Position numbers and translations under genes: made by a program. Positions 24,019-36,800 of a stretch of DNA of 64,000 nucleotides are shown one piece after another. The notes below the pieces were generated by a model. That model was not told the DNA's origin and did no database searches. It was given only the letters and a program-made list of their open reading frames with translations. The stretch's first letter is position 1, and each line of letters starts with the position of its first letter. The DNA comes from Rhabditophanes sp. KR3021 (Eukaryota; Nematoda; Chromadorea; Rhabditida; Alloionematidae), in NCBI GenBank assembly GCA_963281155.1, contig CAUJLY010000006.1, positions 2,666,001 through 2,730,000 on the forward strand, read 5' to 3'.

Positions 24019-24312
24019 CAAAAGTAAATCATTCTTAAATAATTTTTATTCATTTTATAAAAAGAAAAATTTATCTAATGTAATTTATCCGGACAATTAA
24101 TTGTATCTCAAAGGTCATTTATTAAGTATAAAGAGAAGATACTATAACACGGTTGTTTAAATTTAAATAATATAAATCTTTCTACGCCTCGACACATTTG
24201 CGCCATTATTTTCATACATAATGCAAAACAAAAGAGGACTTTTTGCCAATTGAAGAAATAAATGAGCACAAATGGCGTAAAGAAGTGGGTTGTGTTATTA
24301 TATTGTTACTGA

Positions 24313-24845
24313 CTATTCATCCATATGTTCAAAATTAAAGTCTTTTACGAACAGTGATCTGTCATCAATGTGATGTAAATATTTTAAGGAACGACTAGTC
24401 AAAAACGCGCTGACGGAAAGAGCTAATACCGTTTTGATAGCTGTTGGAAGACTATAAAGAAGAATGAAATTGAGTGTTATTGCTTCCTAAACAAATATTA
24501 CCTTGAAGGGATAAAGCGTTTGATAAAAATTGAAAACAATAAAGAGCCAAAATTATGCATTGATGCTGCAAACACGGAATATTCCACTCTTTGCCAATTT
24601 GAAACCCGATGTAAATGTGGTCTAAAGAATATGTAAATGCCGCTGCCAATCAAAGACGATGCTAGCAATGATTTTTGCGCTACATTGCTCCATTCTTTGC
24701 ACATTGAATTTAAAATAGCAGGGGAAAATAGATGAACTGTAAATAAGCCATGTGAGGCAACACCAGAAATAGGCAAATAATGCTTTAGCAAGCTTTTAGC
24801 AGATACTCTTTGAAAAAGCCATGTGTTCCAGCTTCTATCGCGCAT
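24313..24845 (-). CDS. Small multi-pass membrane orphan, 160 aa
   Basis: Minus-strand exons 24502-24845 and 24313-24451 join in phase 2 (intron 50 bases) to 160 aa. Three or four hydrophobic stretches are visible (about residues 28-45, 58-76, 90-108 and 117-132), with His/Arg-rich loops between them (FFRPHLHRVSNWQRVEYS, RSLKYLHHIDDRS). There is no signal peptide; the N-terminus is short and basic, so it could be an ER, peroxisomal or mitochondrial membrane protein. I cannot place the family. It converges tail-to-tail with AGMO, 294 bases apart. Confidence 0.65.
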
Positions 24846-25559
24846 CTTTATTTAATAAAATAGTTAATAGACAGAAAATAGATATTTGTATTTATATTTG
24901 ATTCTAGAAAGCAAAAATTAGTTAAGACCAGCATATATTTTTTTATAAATATTAAAGGCGACCCGGACAACCTTCGCGAAAAATGAATTATCATTTATAC
25001 TATACTTTATTATCTTTTTAATCAACGTCATGACTATATATAAATAACCTATCTTTGTGCACAACGCGTTGTTTGTAAAGCTGCGCGACACCACTCTTTT
25101 GCACATAGGCTTCCGGTATTTATCGCGACAGGAAAGGAACAAGACACCTAATCATTGTATAAACGTATACAAGTTGATTTGATGTGTAGTGATATTAATT
25201 AAACAGATTATGTATTTATAGCGTATAGCATATCTTAACGGTGATGATGTCTTACACAAATAATCACATCAAATTAGATTAAATCATATTCAGAGTGTTA
25301 CATTTCTTTCTCTTAAAAGATATTAGCAAGAAAATAGTCTCTTTGACAACAATGAATATAAAAACAAAATTTTTGTTTCGTAATAAAACGACAGTAAACA
25401 TTCTTGATGAAACTAACACATTATCAAATGTTTTATTTATACCATTGATTAATAAGAAATATAATCGTTGTTATTGCTACATAAACAGACGAACCATAAG
25501 TAAATACATGATGTTTTGATTTTTCTGCTTAGTTGGAAGTATTTAAAATTTACAATATA
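24846..25559. other. Intergenic region between two minus-strand genes
   Basis: AT-rich apart from a mixed patch at 25040-25145 that includes a palindrome ACAACGCGTTGT. A 74-codon minus-strand frame (24918-25142, basic, Cys-containing) crosses it, but I see no gene-like features beyond its length. Confidence 0.35.
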
Positions 25560-26570
25560 TTATTGACAACATCTAATTAACATGTTTCTTATGTCTGAAT
25601 TGAACATCATCATAATGAAACCGTCTAACACATGGCACAACTCCCATGCTAACGTCGTAAAACACATTACTGGCAAAGTACCGCTAAAATTAGTTGAAAT
25701 AACGTAAAAAGACATTAATTCAGCAAAGAAAACAAGGTTCTGCAAAAATGATTGGAGGAAAAATCTTACTCTGTTGGATATTTGCCTCCGTTTCTTTGTT
25801 TTCACAATGTTTTTCTTTTGATCAGTGTTATTGACATCATGTTGAGGTATTTTTATGGTGGTGGTTCTAGGTTTATGAGAGACATCAACTTTGGACATTA
25901 ATCCGACAGCGATTTTTTTCGTTTTTGCCAACCATACTAACCTCATGAAAACAGTCATATCGGCAGTCAGGGTTATTCCCACATAACTCGAAGAAAGATA
26001 AAAGTCAATGATCCCACCTAAAATACTTGAGCATTGAGTGTCAGCAAAAGTCCATTGATATGTCTTAACAACAAAAGTAAAATCACATGAATAAAAAAAG
26101 TAAGGAATAATATGAATGCTAGCTATGCACCAAATTGTTGCTACATAAATCTGAGAAAATTTAGCCGTAAAAATGATGCTATATTTTAGAGGAAAGTATA
26201 TTGCTATGAAACGATTTGCACATAAAAATAGATGACAATACATTGATGCATTCCAAAACCATATTCCGAGTTGACCAATTTTTTTATTCATGACGAGGAA
26301 AAATTCTGATTGAGGCTTTAGTTGTATTGTCAAAGTTCCCCAGAATACAAAAAGAATTAGGGTTCCTGTGTTACAGACTGTCTTTGACAAGCAAATATAA
26401 CCAAAGGCATTATGCATTTCTCTTGTGGAAATGAATTTATAAGCACAAATCAAATTAATTACAATACCAATTGAACCAATCATCGAAATACACAATGAAG
26501 CCCACAGATCTTCTTCAGGCAAATTTGTTGATATCTCATAAATAGAAACAGTCAAATTTGTGTCGTCCAT
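25560..26570 (-). CDS. Serpentine chemoreceptor, SRX-like GPCR
   Basis: A single-exon frame of 336 aa with seven hydrophobic helices. After TM1 the block FGYICLSKTVCNTGTLILFV resembles the SRX/SRSX-type signature (ICLS followed by small residues and a FVFW stretch). TM3 has CANRFIAIYFPLKY, the nematode counterpart of the DRY region. A long basic third intracellular loop is rich in Lys and Thr (KTKKRRQISNRVRFF). The N-terminus carries glycosylation sites NLT near residue 5. Family role: G-protein-coupled receptors, mostly of sensory neurons, thought to detect chemical cues. The ligand is unknown. The lack of introns is unusual for this family in C. elegans but fits the low intron content of this window. 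Confidence 0.85.
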   Translation of the reverse strand: MDDTNLTVSIYEISTNLPEEDLWASLCISMIGSIGIVINLICAYKFISTREMHNAFGYICLSKTVCNTGTLILFVFWGTLTIQLKPQSEFFLVMNKKIGQLGIWFWNASMYCHLFLCANRFIAIYFPLKYSIIFTAKFSQIYVATIWCIASIHIIPYFFYSCDFTFVVKTYQWTFADTQCSSILGGIIDFYLSSSYVGITLTADMTVFMRLVWLAKTKKIAVGLMSKVDVSHKPRTTTIKIPQHDVNNTDQKKNIVKTKKRRQISNRVRFFLQSFLQNLVFFAELMSFYVISTNFSGTLPVMCFTTLAWELCHVLDGFIMMMFNSDIRNMLIRCCQ

Positions 26571-27433
26571 TAAATAGGTATATTTAAAAATCTAAGTTAA
26601 TCTAAAAAATGAAATAGTATATCCTTGGCAAGGTGAAATATAATATATTTTAAACTAAATTCAATTGGCCATGGAACATTATTAATATACGTAAACTCAT
26701 TTATAAATCTTCCCATAAGTGAAAATTAAAATTAATGAGCTTGTGTATATTTGCCCTTAATCTTTAAGTTTTATGTTTAGGTTCGTATTTGAGAAAGAAT
26801 AATTTTCATAAAATCTCATGGATATAAAGTATTTGGAGAACAAAAACTTGTTAAAAATCACATGTACCTGGCAAAAAAGGCACTTGGTTTCAATTATAGG
26901 AAGTGCGTATATGATGGCATATGATATTTTCTTTGTTTAGATTAAATCAAACATTATCTCTAATATTATCATAGAAAACACAAATATAAGAACTTTTCGT
27001 TTTCTTTTTGTTCTTGTTAAGTCAGTGATGCTTTATCAATTTTTTAGAGGAACAAAAAGACATAAAACTTAATTACATTTGTTTTTTCCATTTAATCAAA
27101 TCACAATCTAAACAAAATATGGCAACAATCATAATTTTACACACATTTGTTAATAGTTGATTTGAGCATTTGCATAATAATGATTTTTATTCACCACCAA
27201 ACACATTTCATCATACTTATCAAGACATATCAATATAAATATGTTACTTGATGACTGGAAGGAAAAATTCAGTTGCTTTATACAAGAATATTTTACAACA
27301 TTTTATTTATCTGAGCCAAACATGGTTTGAGTTGTTTTTAGATGGAAGACGTTTTGACTAACGTAACTTCGCGTCTGACTTTTAATTTGCTTTCTTATTA
27401 ATGTCCTATTTATAAAAAGACATTCATCTAATT
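26571..27433. other. Divergent intergenic region GPCR / MsrA
   Basis: About 860 bases of AT-rich DNA between two divergently transcribed genes. It should hold both promoters. No RNA gene or repeat is seen. Confidence 0.4.
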
Positions 27434-28207
27434 ATGTTTTCCACCCTTTCCAGATTACAGAATCTATCCCTAATTAGAAAAATGTCTACCAAAACAGCCT
27501 ACTTTGGGATGCAATGTTTTTGGGGATCTGAGAGCATTTTCGCTAAAGTATCAGGAGTTAAAGGTACAGCTGTAGGATATGCAGGCGGAGAAGGAGGTAA
27601 TCCAACTTATAGAATAATCAAGGATTATACTGGTACGTTAAACAACAAATGATGTCATAGAGATGATATGCTTTACATATCTAAATGTTCGATAATCTCT
27701 ATCTGATAATAATCAAAATGTTTAATAATTATAGAGGTCGTTGCTGTCAAGTATGATCCATCCGCAGTTAATTATGACAAACTGTTGAGAGTTTTTTGGA
27801 AAAACCATGACCCGACAGTTCATAGAAAGAAGCAGTATCAATCAGCTATTTTGTGGCAAACGGAAGAGGAGAGAGATAAGGTACAGGCTTCTTATGATGC
27901 GGCTAAGATCAAGATTGGAAAGGATATCGAAACTTACATCAAAAAGTTTGATCGATTTTACCATGCTGAGGATTATCATCAAAAATATTGGCTTCGTTGT
28001 CAAGACTCAGTTTTGAAAGCGTTGAACTTTAAGGATGATAAAGAAATCATTGAGTCGAAATTAGCTGCCAAGGTCAATGCTTTCATGGCGGGGTTTGATG
28101 ATTTTGAGTTGTTAGATCAACTAGCCGTTGAGTATGCCATTTCTGATGACGTCAAGAAAATTATTAAAGAAATAGCCATCTCCAAGGAACATTCCGCATG
28201 CCATTAA
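27434..28207 (+). CDS. msra-1: Peptide methionine-S-sulfoxide reductase (MsrA)
   Basis: Exons 27434-27632 and 27735-28207 (intron 102 bases) give 223 aa. MsrA reduces methionine-S-sulfoxide in proteins and as free amino acid. The catalytic block [10 protein letters not shown] has the nucleophilic Cys28 (Gln replaces the usual Gly before Cys). [18 protein letters not shown] and FWKNHDPT follow, and [11 protein letters not shown] is as in C. elegans MSRA-1. A Cys two residues from the end (HSACH) may act as resolving Cys. Two in-frame starts exist: ATG 27434 adds a Ser/Arg/Leu-rich leader that could target mitochondria, and ATG 27482 (MSTKTAYFG) would give a cytosolic form. At the splice junction the usual TGH-x-EV reads TG-EV, two residues short, so this join merits checking. 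Confidence 0.93.
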
Positions 28208-31200
28208 CACTTCTCATTAAATTTTCTAAAAAGACCACCCCAATTATTTAAAATCCATCATTTTGATACTTATTTTGACTTTGATTGGTATAAATTGTGA
28301 CAAAACATGTTTTAAAATTTGATTGTTGTCGAATAAAAAGTATTTTTTACAAATAATAAACTTGACAATGACAAAAGGCAACTTGTAAAAAAAGTATTCT
28401 TATCACAATACAATACATAATATCAACTTTAGGTGTAAGGAAATATTTTTGCTGCCTTAAGACATACCATTGCATAGTACCAGGTTATTCATTGCACCCT
28501 TGCGATATTTATTTTAAATTAAATTTGTACCCAAAACTCAAACAATTAATATATACTGAGATTTGTCACTAAACTGAGGTAAAAAATGTGTACGGACATT
28601 ATTATAGTGATCTCCTCTTTTTGTAACAAGTATTTTTGTCAATTTGAATTGATAATCGGCTTTCAACAAAAATTTCACCTAAAATGAATAGAGCCCGGAA
28701 AAAGGTTGTGTAAGCTGAATATATGTTTGTAAGTGTATTCATTTAAATATTTTTAGAATACACACCGTTGTATTCACTTTTTTCTCTTTGATCAGGGCAA
28801 TTTTAAAGAGTCTGAGGTCACTAAAATTTCGCAAATAAAAGGTGGCGTAAGGGGAGAGAAACTTTTTGATGGCTACTTTTGTTTAGCCTATTGTGTTTAC
28901 ATATATATTTAAAATAATACAATACCATTTTGTCAAGACCAACAATGCATATTCACTTATTTCCCTTTAGCCAGACAAGGCTTTATTCCTTTTTATTATT
29001 ATCATATCTTGGGTAGATTGACTTCATCAAAAACAATGAGGATCTTAGTAATTTAGAAAGTCTTTGTTTTAAGCTCTTAACGGAAATGTATTTAAGTCAA
29101 TGTCACTTTTAATTACTTTAGTTAAACACCTAAATGCAAGGCGATCAAACAAATTTCATTAACTATATTATATATCTCGCCAAGTAAACATCACTTCCCA
29201 TTTATAAATTAATTACCAACACTGAAATTAATTTTTCACCCCAACTTCTTGATTAAATTTAAAAAGACGCGTCTGATTGTTCCTAGCAATCTCAGTGTTC
29301 AAATTTAGGTTAATTTTAAAACAGCACAAACATAAACATTCATTGTATGCAGATATAAATTCTGTTTAGTTTCTATATTGTTATTTTGAAAGCATGTTTA
29401 ATTTTGAAAGTTGTTCAAATTAGTTGGAACTTACAATACTTTTGTCTATTAAATCTTTTTTGTTCTATGTTTTAATTTTTGGTGATGATAGTATTTACCG
29501 ATTTTTGTTACCTACTGAATACACAATTTACCCTTTTTTGTTTTATGATATCATGAGACTTATTATGTTGGCTTTTAGTCTGTTATAAATGTGCTACTAT
29601 AGATGTGTTGTTAAAAAGTTTAACCGGAAAGGTTAGTTAATTAAACTAGGGCTTATAGATAGTAAATTCGTTTTACTCTTGCATGCATTATTTTTAAAAG
29701 TTGTTTCCTCTTAATTCAGAAGACTTTATATTTTGATTTTTAACTGACGATTAATAATTAAAGGAAATGGAGCAATTAGGATTATAAAAAGTTTTATGAC
29801 TTATGCATTTTATTTATTCAATTGAACGTTTTCAATTATACTTACCTCTACACAATGGTGCGGTATATGATATTTGTCAAACTGACTAAATCTAAAACTC
29901 GCATTGTTTAGTCTTGGCCTATATCCTTATATTTGTTCGTCAAGATTGAGCGTAATAAAGTAGAGTAGTTGATTAAATAGCTTGAATTGGTAGGTTAGAT
30001 GTATGTTTTGGCAAACTCTCTGCACAAAACCTGTTTCTAATGGTCTAACAGTCACCATATACAATCTTGTCTGTATAGCATCTGCTTTTTTATATTAATT
30101 TGATACCATTATTATTATATATACTAAAATTTACTTTTCCCATCTAGTCCATGTTTTACTACTCGATTGTCAAAACATTAAGCAAGTAATTTGGTGTGTG
30201 TGTTTTTACATTTTACAGTATAAGAGCAAAAAATGATCCCAATAGTTTGTAATAATTACTACCTTCCTTACCTTGTACCGTCTATATTAAACCCTTAAAT
30301 TAAAAAAAACATGTGCGGAGTTTAAAAATTGATTGAAATATTCTTTTACATTCTTTCTATAGATAAAATCAAATCTATTGTCATTTGTTATTGTAACACT
30401 TTATTATATTCTTGTCTTTGTGAAGTAAAATTAAATATTAACGCATAAATAATTTATATATACTCTAAATTGATTAACTAACTGTTAAACAAAAGTTACA
30501 TCTAGTTAATTTCCCTGTTATTCTTAGTTGCATGTTTTACAGCATATTCTCTTTGATTATTGTTAAAATATGTATTTAATTAATTTAAAATCAGTAGACA
30601 GTAACATTGACATTTGTAATCACTGGATTTTTTATAACAAAGTTAATTAATTTTTATATAAATATAATGATTGTGAAGGCAATAAATTATTATTAGATAG
30701 ATCAGTTATTATGATTGTACATATTTATTTATCCTTAATTACAATTGCTTGCTCTGTCAAAGAATAGTTTGATTTTGGAAGGTTTGGTAGTTTATTTTTG
30801 AGAAAGCTTCGTAGTTTGCATTTCGAAAATGTAGCAACTTCTATTTCAGAAATTGTTTTAGTATTATTTCAGACAGTTTAGTGTATTCTTTGCAAAATTG
30901 AATCTATTTTTTAAATTCCTTTGATCAAAAAATATCACATTCAAATTAGAAAGTTTTACCTTGAGTTGCTGGCTAAAATAAAGGATATAGTAAAATGATG
31001 CATGTATTTTTCGTTGAACATAATGAATCACCTTGATTATTAGGTGTGGGATGGGCACCACATTAAAATATACCATTAATTTAATAGAAAGTGTGCGTGT
31101 ATAGAAAAGACTGGTGGCGATATTACAAAACATTTTCAAAAAGTGGTTCTGAATGTTTTGTGAAGATATTGGCTAAGATATAATGATTGAATGTCGTTAT

Positions 31201-33476
31201 TTTTTGTTTGAATTTTTAGAGATATTGAAGAATTTGTCATTGTGAAGATTTTGACATTGTTCACAATTCAATAAATTCAAATTAACTTTATCTTTATTAG
31301 TTTTTAGTAGACGGTATACGCTAAGACGACAATTTATATTAAAATTGCCTCTCACATCAAAAGATGTCCTTTGCAAACACTCTATATATTTATTGTATTT
31401 CCACCAAATCATTATTATGTCTTCGTATTTGTATTGATTTATTAAACATCCAAAAGTGGAATAAGTATTTTTGAACGATTTTCTCTAAACGTTATTTAAC
31501 TTTAAAAGATTTGGTGATCGCCATCCACATGTCTCAATGTCCATCTACTTCCGACATATTTAACATACAATGATATGAACCGTAACAATTTTGATTACAA
31601 AATATAATACGCAAATATATTCTGTTATTCTTCTGTATAGGTGAACAGTACCATTTGACAATTTATTTTACAAAAAATAGGACATTCATTTATATCAAAA
31701 TCTATCACAACTTATACTTATCTAAAACGGTATACTTAAATTTACTTTTCAATCTTAATCATCCTAAACTTTTTGAACTTAAACGCTTAAACAGACTCAA
31801 ATGTTTCGTCAATTACTTTTATAATATTTCATGTTCTTTTTTCACATCAATTAATTATTTGTCTCAATTGAGAAAAGAACTAAGACATAAAATGTCATTT
31901 GTAAACTGGTATATTCCAATACTAAACATATAGTTCACTTTATAAATCTCAATATGTTTTGTTAAATGTCGTAGTTTATATAGTGAACTCTTTTTTTGTG
32001 TCTTCGAGTGACCCAAAGCATACAGAACGACTATCTTGAATTTATGTAATTATAATAGTAATAATAAATTTTTAATTTCTCAATTAAAATGATAATTAAC
32101 GTAAATGACTCAATTCATTCAGATATCCTTTGATTGTAATTTGTATTTTCCAACAAAACGTATCCTTTTATTTGCTGAATTTGGTAGTAGTTGTGGATAT
32201 ATAAATTTTTAGTTAAACTATTCTTTATTTCTCCCTAGACAAGTTTTAACAAATGATTCATATAGTGATGATATGTTGAATTTGTTTCTTTATATAAGCT
32301 TCACAATTTACAGTTACTTATCACCATTATATAGACATAAAGCTATAATGACCATTCAAAAGTTTACCAAATTCAATATGATTATTTAAGAGAAACTCTT
32401 TAATAATATGTATATATCCTCACCACCCATAAATTTTGACAAACGTGTCATCTTACGAAATATATTTATTTATATACTGCGATTTTAAATCGCCTATCTA
32501 CAACCAAATAATATAAATATCTATACGTATAGTTTACCACTTAAAGTTCGACGCTTACCAAATAAATTTTTTATTTAAAAGGATAAATCATGATTGGTAA
32601 ATTGTGAGTAATTAATTTTGTAATTGTCGTCGCCATTTAACTTTCCGACCATTAACAATTTTTTGTATGCAGTAGTAATTGAATGAAATTGTAGTAGTAT
32701 ATTATTTCAAATTCAAACAAATTATATTTATTAAATTGACATTTGCCAATGTGGTATATTTCCAATTGTTCTATATATTATTTATTTTACTCCATTATCT
32801 TTGGGGAAAGACATTTCATTTTACCGCCATCAATCAAATACAACTTTATACTATCATGGTTAATTCAAGCTACGTCTTTTATTACATATTTGTAGTGTTC
32901 ATAAGGAATAGATAAAAAAGTCAATTGGTGAATGAATATTTTGTCTGTTGCATAATTACCTTATATTATTTAGAATATTTTGTTTAAACCATCAGAAATC
33001 AGTTTGTTTTTGGATGATTAAATCTTCTGATATATCAATTTACCGAATTCTCTTTGGAAACACTTTAAAAACATAAACATATCACTCTAATATCAGATTT
33101 TTTAGAAAATTGCCAGTTATTTGATGACAAATACATCTTTTTTCATATATAATTATTCTAAAAAGAGGCTATAAACAAATAGAAACATTCATAATATTGA
33201 ACCAACTATAAAAAATAAAGTTGTTGTGGCTCAACAGAAAAATGTGTTGCTAAATAAATATAAAAAAGAAAGCAAAAAAAGTAAGGAATCGGTTTAGCTC
33301 ATAAGAAGTAGTCTACATAACGCATGTGTTTATATCTTTATTTATGTTAAAATGTACACAAATATATGTAGTTATTTATATTTATAACTTAACCCCTGAA
33401 CATTAAATTTGAATATTATTTATTGTAAAAAACACATACATTTTTAGTGGTGACAGCAACCAATTTAAACTGAGGG
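28208..33476. other. 5.3 kb gene-poor region upstream of attractin
   Basis: AT-rich DNA with no frame I would call a gene; the longest frames (about 90 codons) are low-complexity Lys/Asn/Ile/Phe. An AATAAA near 28334 fits the MsrA poly(A) signal. A perfect 15-base palindrome GCGATTTTAAATCGC lies near 32480. In a window where most genes are compact, this length suggests regulatory DNA or unannotated RNA. Confidence 0.4.
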
Positions 33477-33490
33477 TATATAAAGGCAGT
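33477..33490 (+). promoter_or_regulatory. TATA-box-like element upstream of attractin
   Basis: TATATAAAGGCAGT has good TATA-box form and lies about 380 bases before the inferred attractin start on the same strand. Transcription initiation there is inferred, not shown. Confidence 0.25.
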
Positions 33491-33867
33491 AGGTGAGCTT
33501 TATCAAAAAATAAAGTGCTTATGGCATGTCCTTCGGTGTTTTGTATATGTCATCACCGTTAAAATAAATTTTCTTCTATATCAAAAGTGTTCTTGTTTTG
33601 AACTGCAAAGAGAACCACAGTTGAGAGGGTCTTTAATTTGTTTGTTTATTTAATAAATAATATATTTGATGAAGACATTTTTCATTATTATTTGGATTTG
33701 GATAGACTGAAATTACATATTTTACGCTTTCATATATTTTATTATTACCAACGATTATCATATTCAATTTTTACTTTTAGAAATAAACTTTTGTATACTC
33801 TGGCATTTTTTGCCGATTCTTGAAATGACCTCAAGCTATTTCTGGCTATTACCAATTATATTAAGGC

Positions 33868-36800
33868 ATGTCGTCAAGTTTTAAGCCTTCACTCGGTCAT
33901 CAAGAACCATCACATATTCTTTTGAATACAACAAAACATAGCAATTCATCTAGTTCTTTAATTTTATTTAAAAAAAGTTTTTTCTTACTTATATTGTACT
34001 TTCTTTTTTGTACAAATCAACGATTGTGCCGGTAGTTTGGAGGTTCAGAGAGTTTCTTCAGCTGTAACCCAGAAACAATGTGACAAGCCATGTTTTAATA
34101 ATGGAACATGTGTTGATGGAGTCTGTGTCTGCCAGGCTGGCTGGGCAGGGCTTCAATGTGATTATTGCCACGGAAGAGTCAAGTAAGTTGTTTGCCAACT
34201 TCATTTAAAAATTGATATCTTTAGCGTCAATGAATTTCCCAAGGGTTACATTTTCGACGGACCAAACAATTATCATTCATCGATGAAATGCACCTGGATT
34301 ATCACGAATCCTCTCAACCAAAATTCATCCCCAAACTCAACTAAAATGCCATTGCACCTAAGGTTTGACCAATTTGATACCGAATGTTCTTGGGATTATG
34401 TTTATATTTATGACGGAGATGGAGTACATGGCACTCAATTAGGAGCCCTGTCGGGTTCATTGTCTCCAATAGATTTCATTGCCAAATCTGGGTCAGCATT
34501 AGTTTACTTTACGAGCGATGTTGCCTTCAATATGGCAGGATTTAATATATCTTACGACTACAATACTTGCATCTCAAATTGTTCATATCATGGTAAATGT
34601 GTTGATGGGAGGTGTCTGTGTGAAAGTGGTTTTAAAGGTGACTTTTGTCAAATTTCCTTCTGCGATATCAGTATGAATGACAAAAAAGGTCCCTGTTTGA
34701 ATGGTGGGTCGTGCAAAAAGCAACAATGTGAGTGTACATCAAATTATCACGGTGAATATTGTCAGGAAGAGATTACCAAAATATCCTTGGATCAACTTCT
34801 TTATAACGGGTCAATTGGAGCTAGAGCTTCACACACTTCGTTCCTTGTAAACGATCAAATCTGGATTTACGGAGGGACATTCTTATCTGGAAATGCAATA
34901 AAAGAAATGGCTGTATATGACATCAAAAGCAAAACTGTCTCAATACCAAAACCCGATGGTGATGCAGCATTTCCATTAACCAGATATGACCATTCAATGG
35001 TTCTATTCAAAAATAAACTCTACATCTTTGGAGGTGTTATCAACAAAAAGACAATTACAAATGAATTTTGGAGCTTTGATTTAGTTACGAAGCAATTTGT
35101 TCTATTAAATGCTCACAATGAGTCGTCTGTTGCCTTGCCAAAGGCTGTTGCTGGTCATTCAGCTTTAGTTATTGGAGATGAGATGTATGTCTTTTTTGGA
35201 TATAATCCATACGATGAATTTATCCATCAAACGCAAATATTTTCATTCAGAACAGGAAAATGGAGAAAAAGTCGAGTTGATCCTTTTATTGAAGGACGGT
35301 ATGGCCATACTTCTGTCTTAATCAACAATCAAGATAGAAAAAATATTGTTTTGATTTACGGTGGATATAATGCTCCTATAGATGAGTCATATTCCTATGT
35401 TATTTCGAATCAACTTCTAGAGTTCGATCCAGCCGATGAAAGCTGGATTGAACTAAATAGGTCCCAAAAATCTGTTTACAAACATTCAGCTGTCCTGTTA
35501 AATGATATTATGATAATATTTGGTGGTAACGCACATAATGAGTCCAGCTTCAAGAAGGATTCACAATGTTTGTCTCAAAATATTTTAGCATATGATACTT
35601 TATGCGATGAATGGATTCCTTTGCCTTTAGAGGTAAAAAAAGATGAAAAGTTTAAGTTTGAATTGTATGGTCATTCGGCTGTTGTTTACAAGAATGGAAT
35701 GTATGTCAGTGGAGGATTCAATGGAAGGATGTTGGATGGTATCATGAGGTTAGAACCTCCATCTTGTCATCATTTTAAAGATCAAAATGATTGCAATCAA
35801 GTAAGGAGTGGTATTCATTGTTATTATGAAAATAATGAATGCAAGCAACGAAGAAATGATGTTACTTTTGCTAGAACTTTTATGGAAGTTATCAAGAATA
35901 CTGAAAACAAGGGGAAATTAAGCTGTACGAGAGAACATTCCTTTAATAGATGTGCATTGCAAAAGGATTGTAAGAAATGCATGGTTCGTAAAGAATGCAC
36001 GTGGTGCGATGGAACTAGGGAATGCTCCATGAAGAGTGAACCCTGCGACGGGGGCTTGAAAGGTGTTTTTGATGACGTTGAACAGTGTCCAACGAACGAG
36101 GTTGCGATTCTCAGGAGGTGCGATCTGGCAAAGGGATGTCATGCATGTAAGCAAATGTCTCATTGTTCGTGGTTGGTTATTGAAACAACTCAGTCCTGTA
36201 TTTCTTTACACGAAGAAGAATTGATTTTGAAAAAACAACGTCAAAGGCAAATTGAACGTTTGTCTTCTAGTTCATTTTTAGGGTCAGCTGCACACACTCA
36301 TTCTGCCAGAGGATTCAGTGTCTCAAATATTTTATCTTCACTGCCAACATTTTCAACCATGTCTACTAATCATACCTGTCCTTTGCCTTGTGCTGTCAGA
36401 AATACATGCTCCAGTTGCTTGACTTCCCAATGTATGTGGTGTCCAATGACACAAAGGTGTGTAGACACTGACACTTACATGATCAGTTTCCCATATGGCC
36501 AATGTCAAGGTTGGGTAACATCTGTGAATCACCAGGCGTGTTTTGCTGATTCAAATGATTGTTCACTTCAAAAAACATCCGACGAATGTCAATTGTCAGG
36601 ACCCCAGTGTGGATGGTGTGATGATGGTTCAGAAACTGGATTAGGTAAATGTATTCAGGGCAGTTTGTCAGGCCCTTTAAACTCAACACAATGTTCATTA
36701 AAGAATTGGTTTTATGTTGGAGCACCCAAATGTCAATGTAATGGTCATAGTAAGTGTGAAAGCATATCTAGTTCATCAAAAGCAATCACAACTCAAAGCC

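Noticed and set aside
28640..28680. Minus-strand GTTGAAAGCCGA shared with the 3' half of miR-80 family
   Set aside because: The seed end does not match and the flanks do not fold into a convincing hairpin; likely chance.
33485..33530. AGGCAGTAGGTGAGCT resembling miR-34, with a small stem
   Set aside because: The seed differs at a key base and the stem is too short for a microRNA precursor; the site reads better as a TATA-containing promoter.
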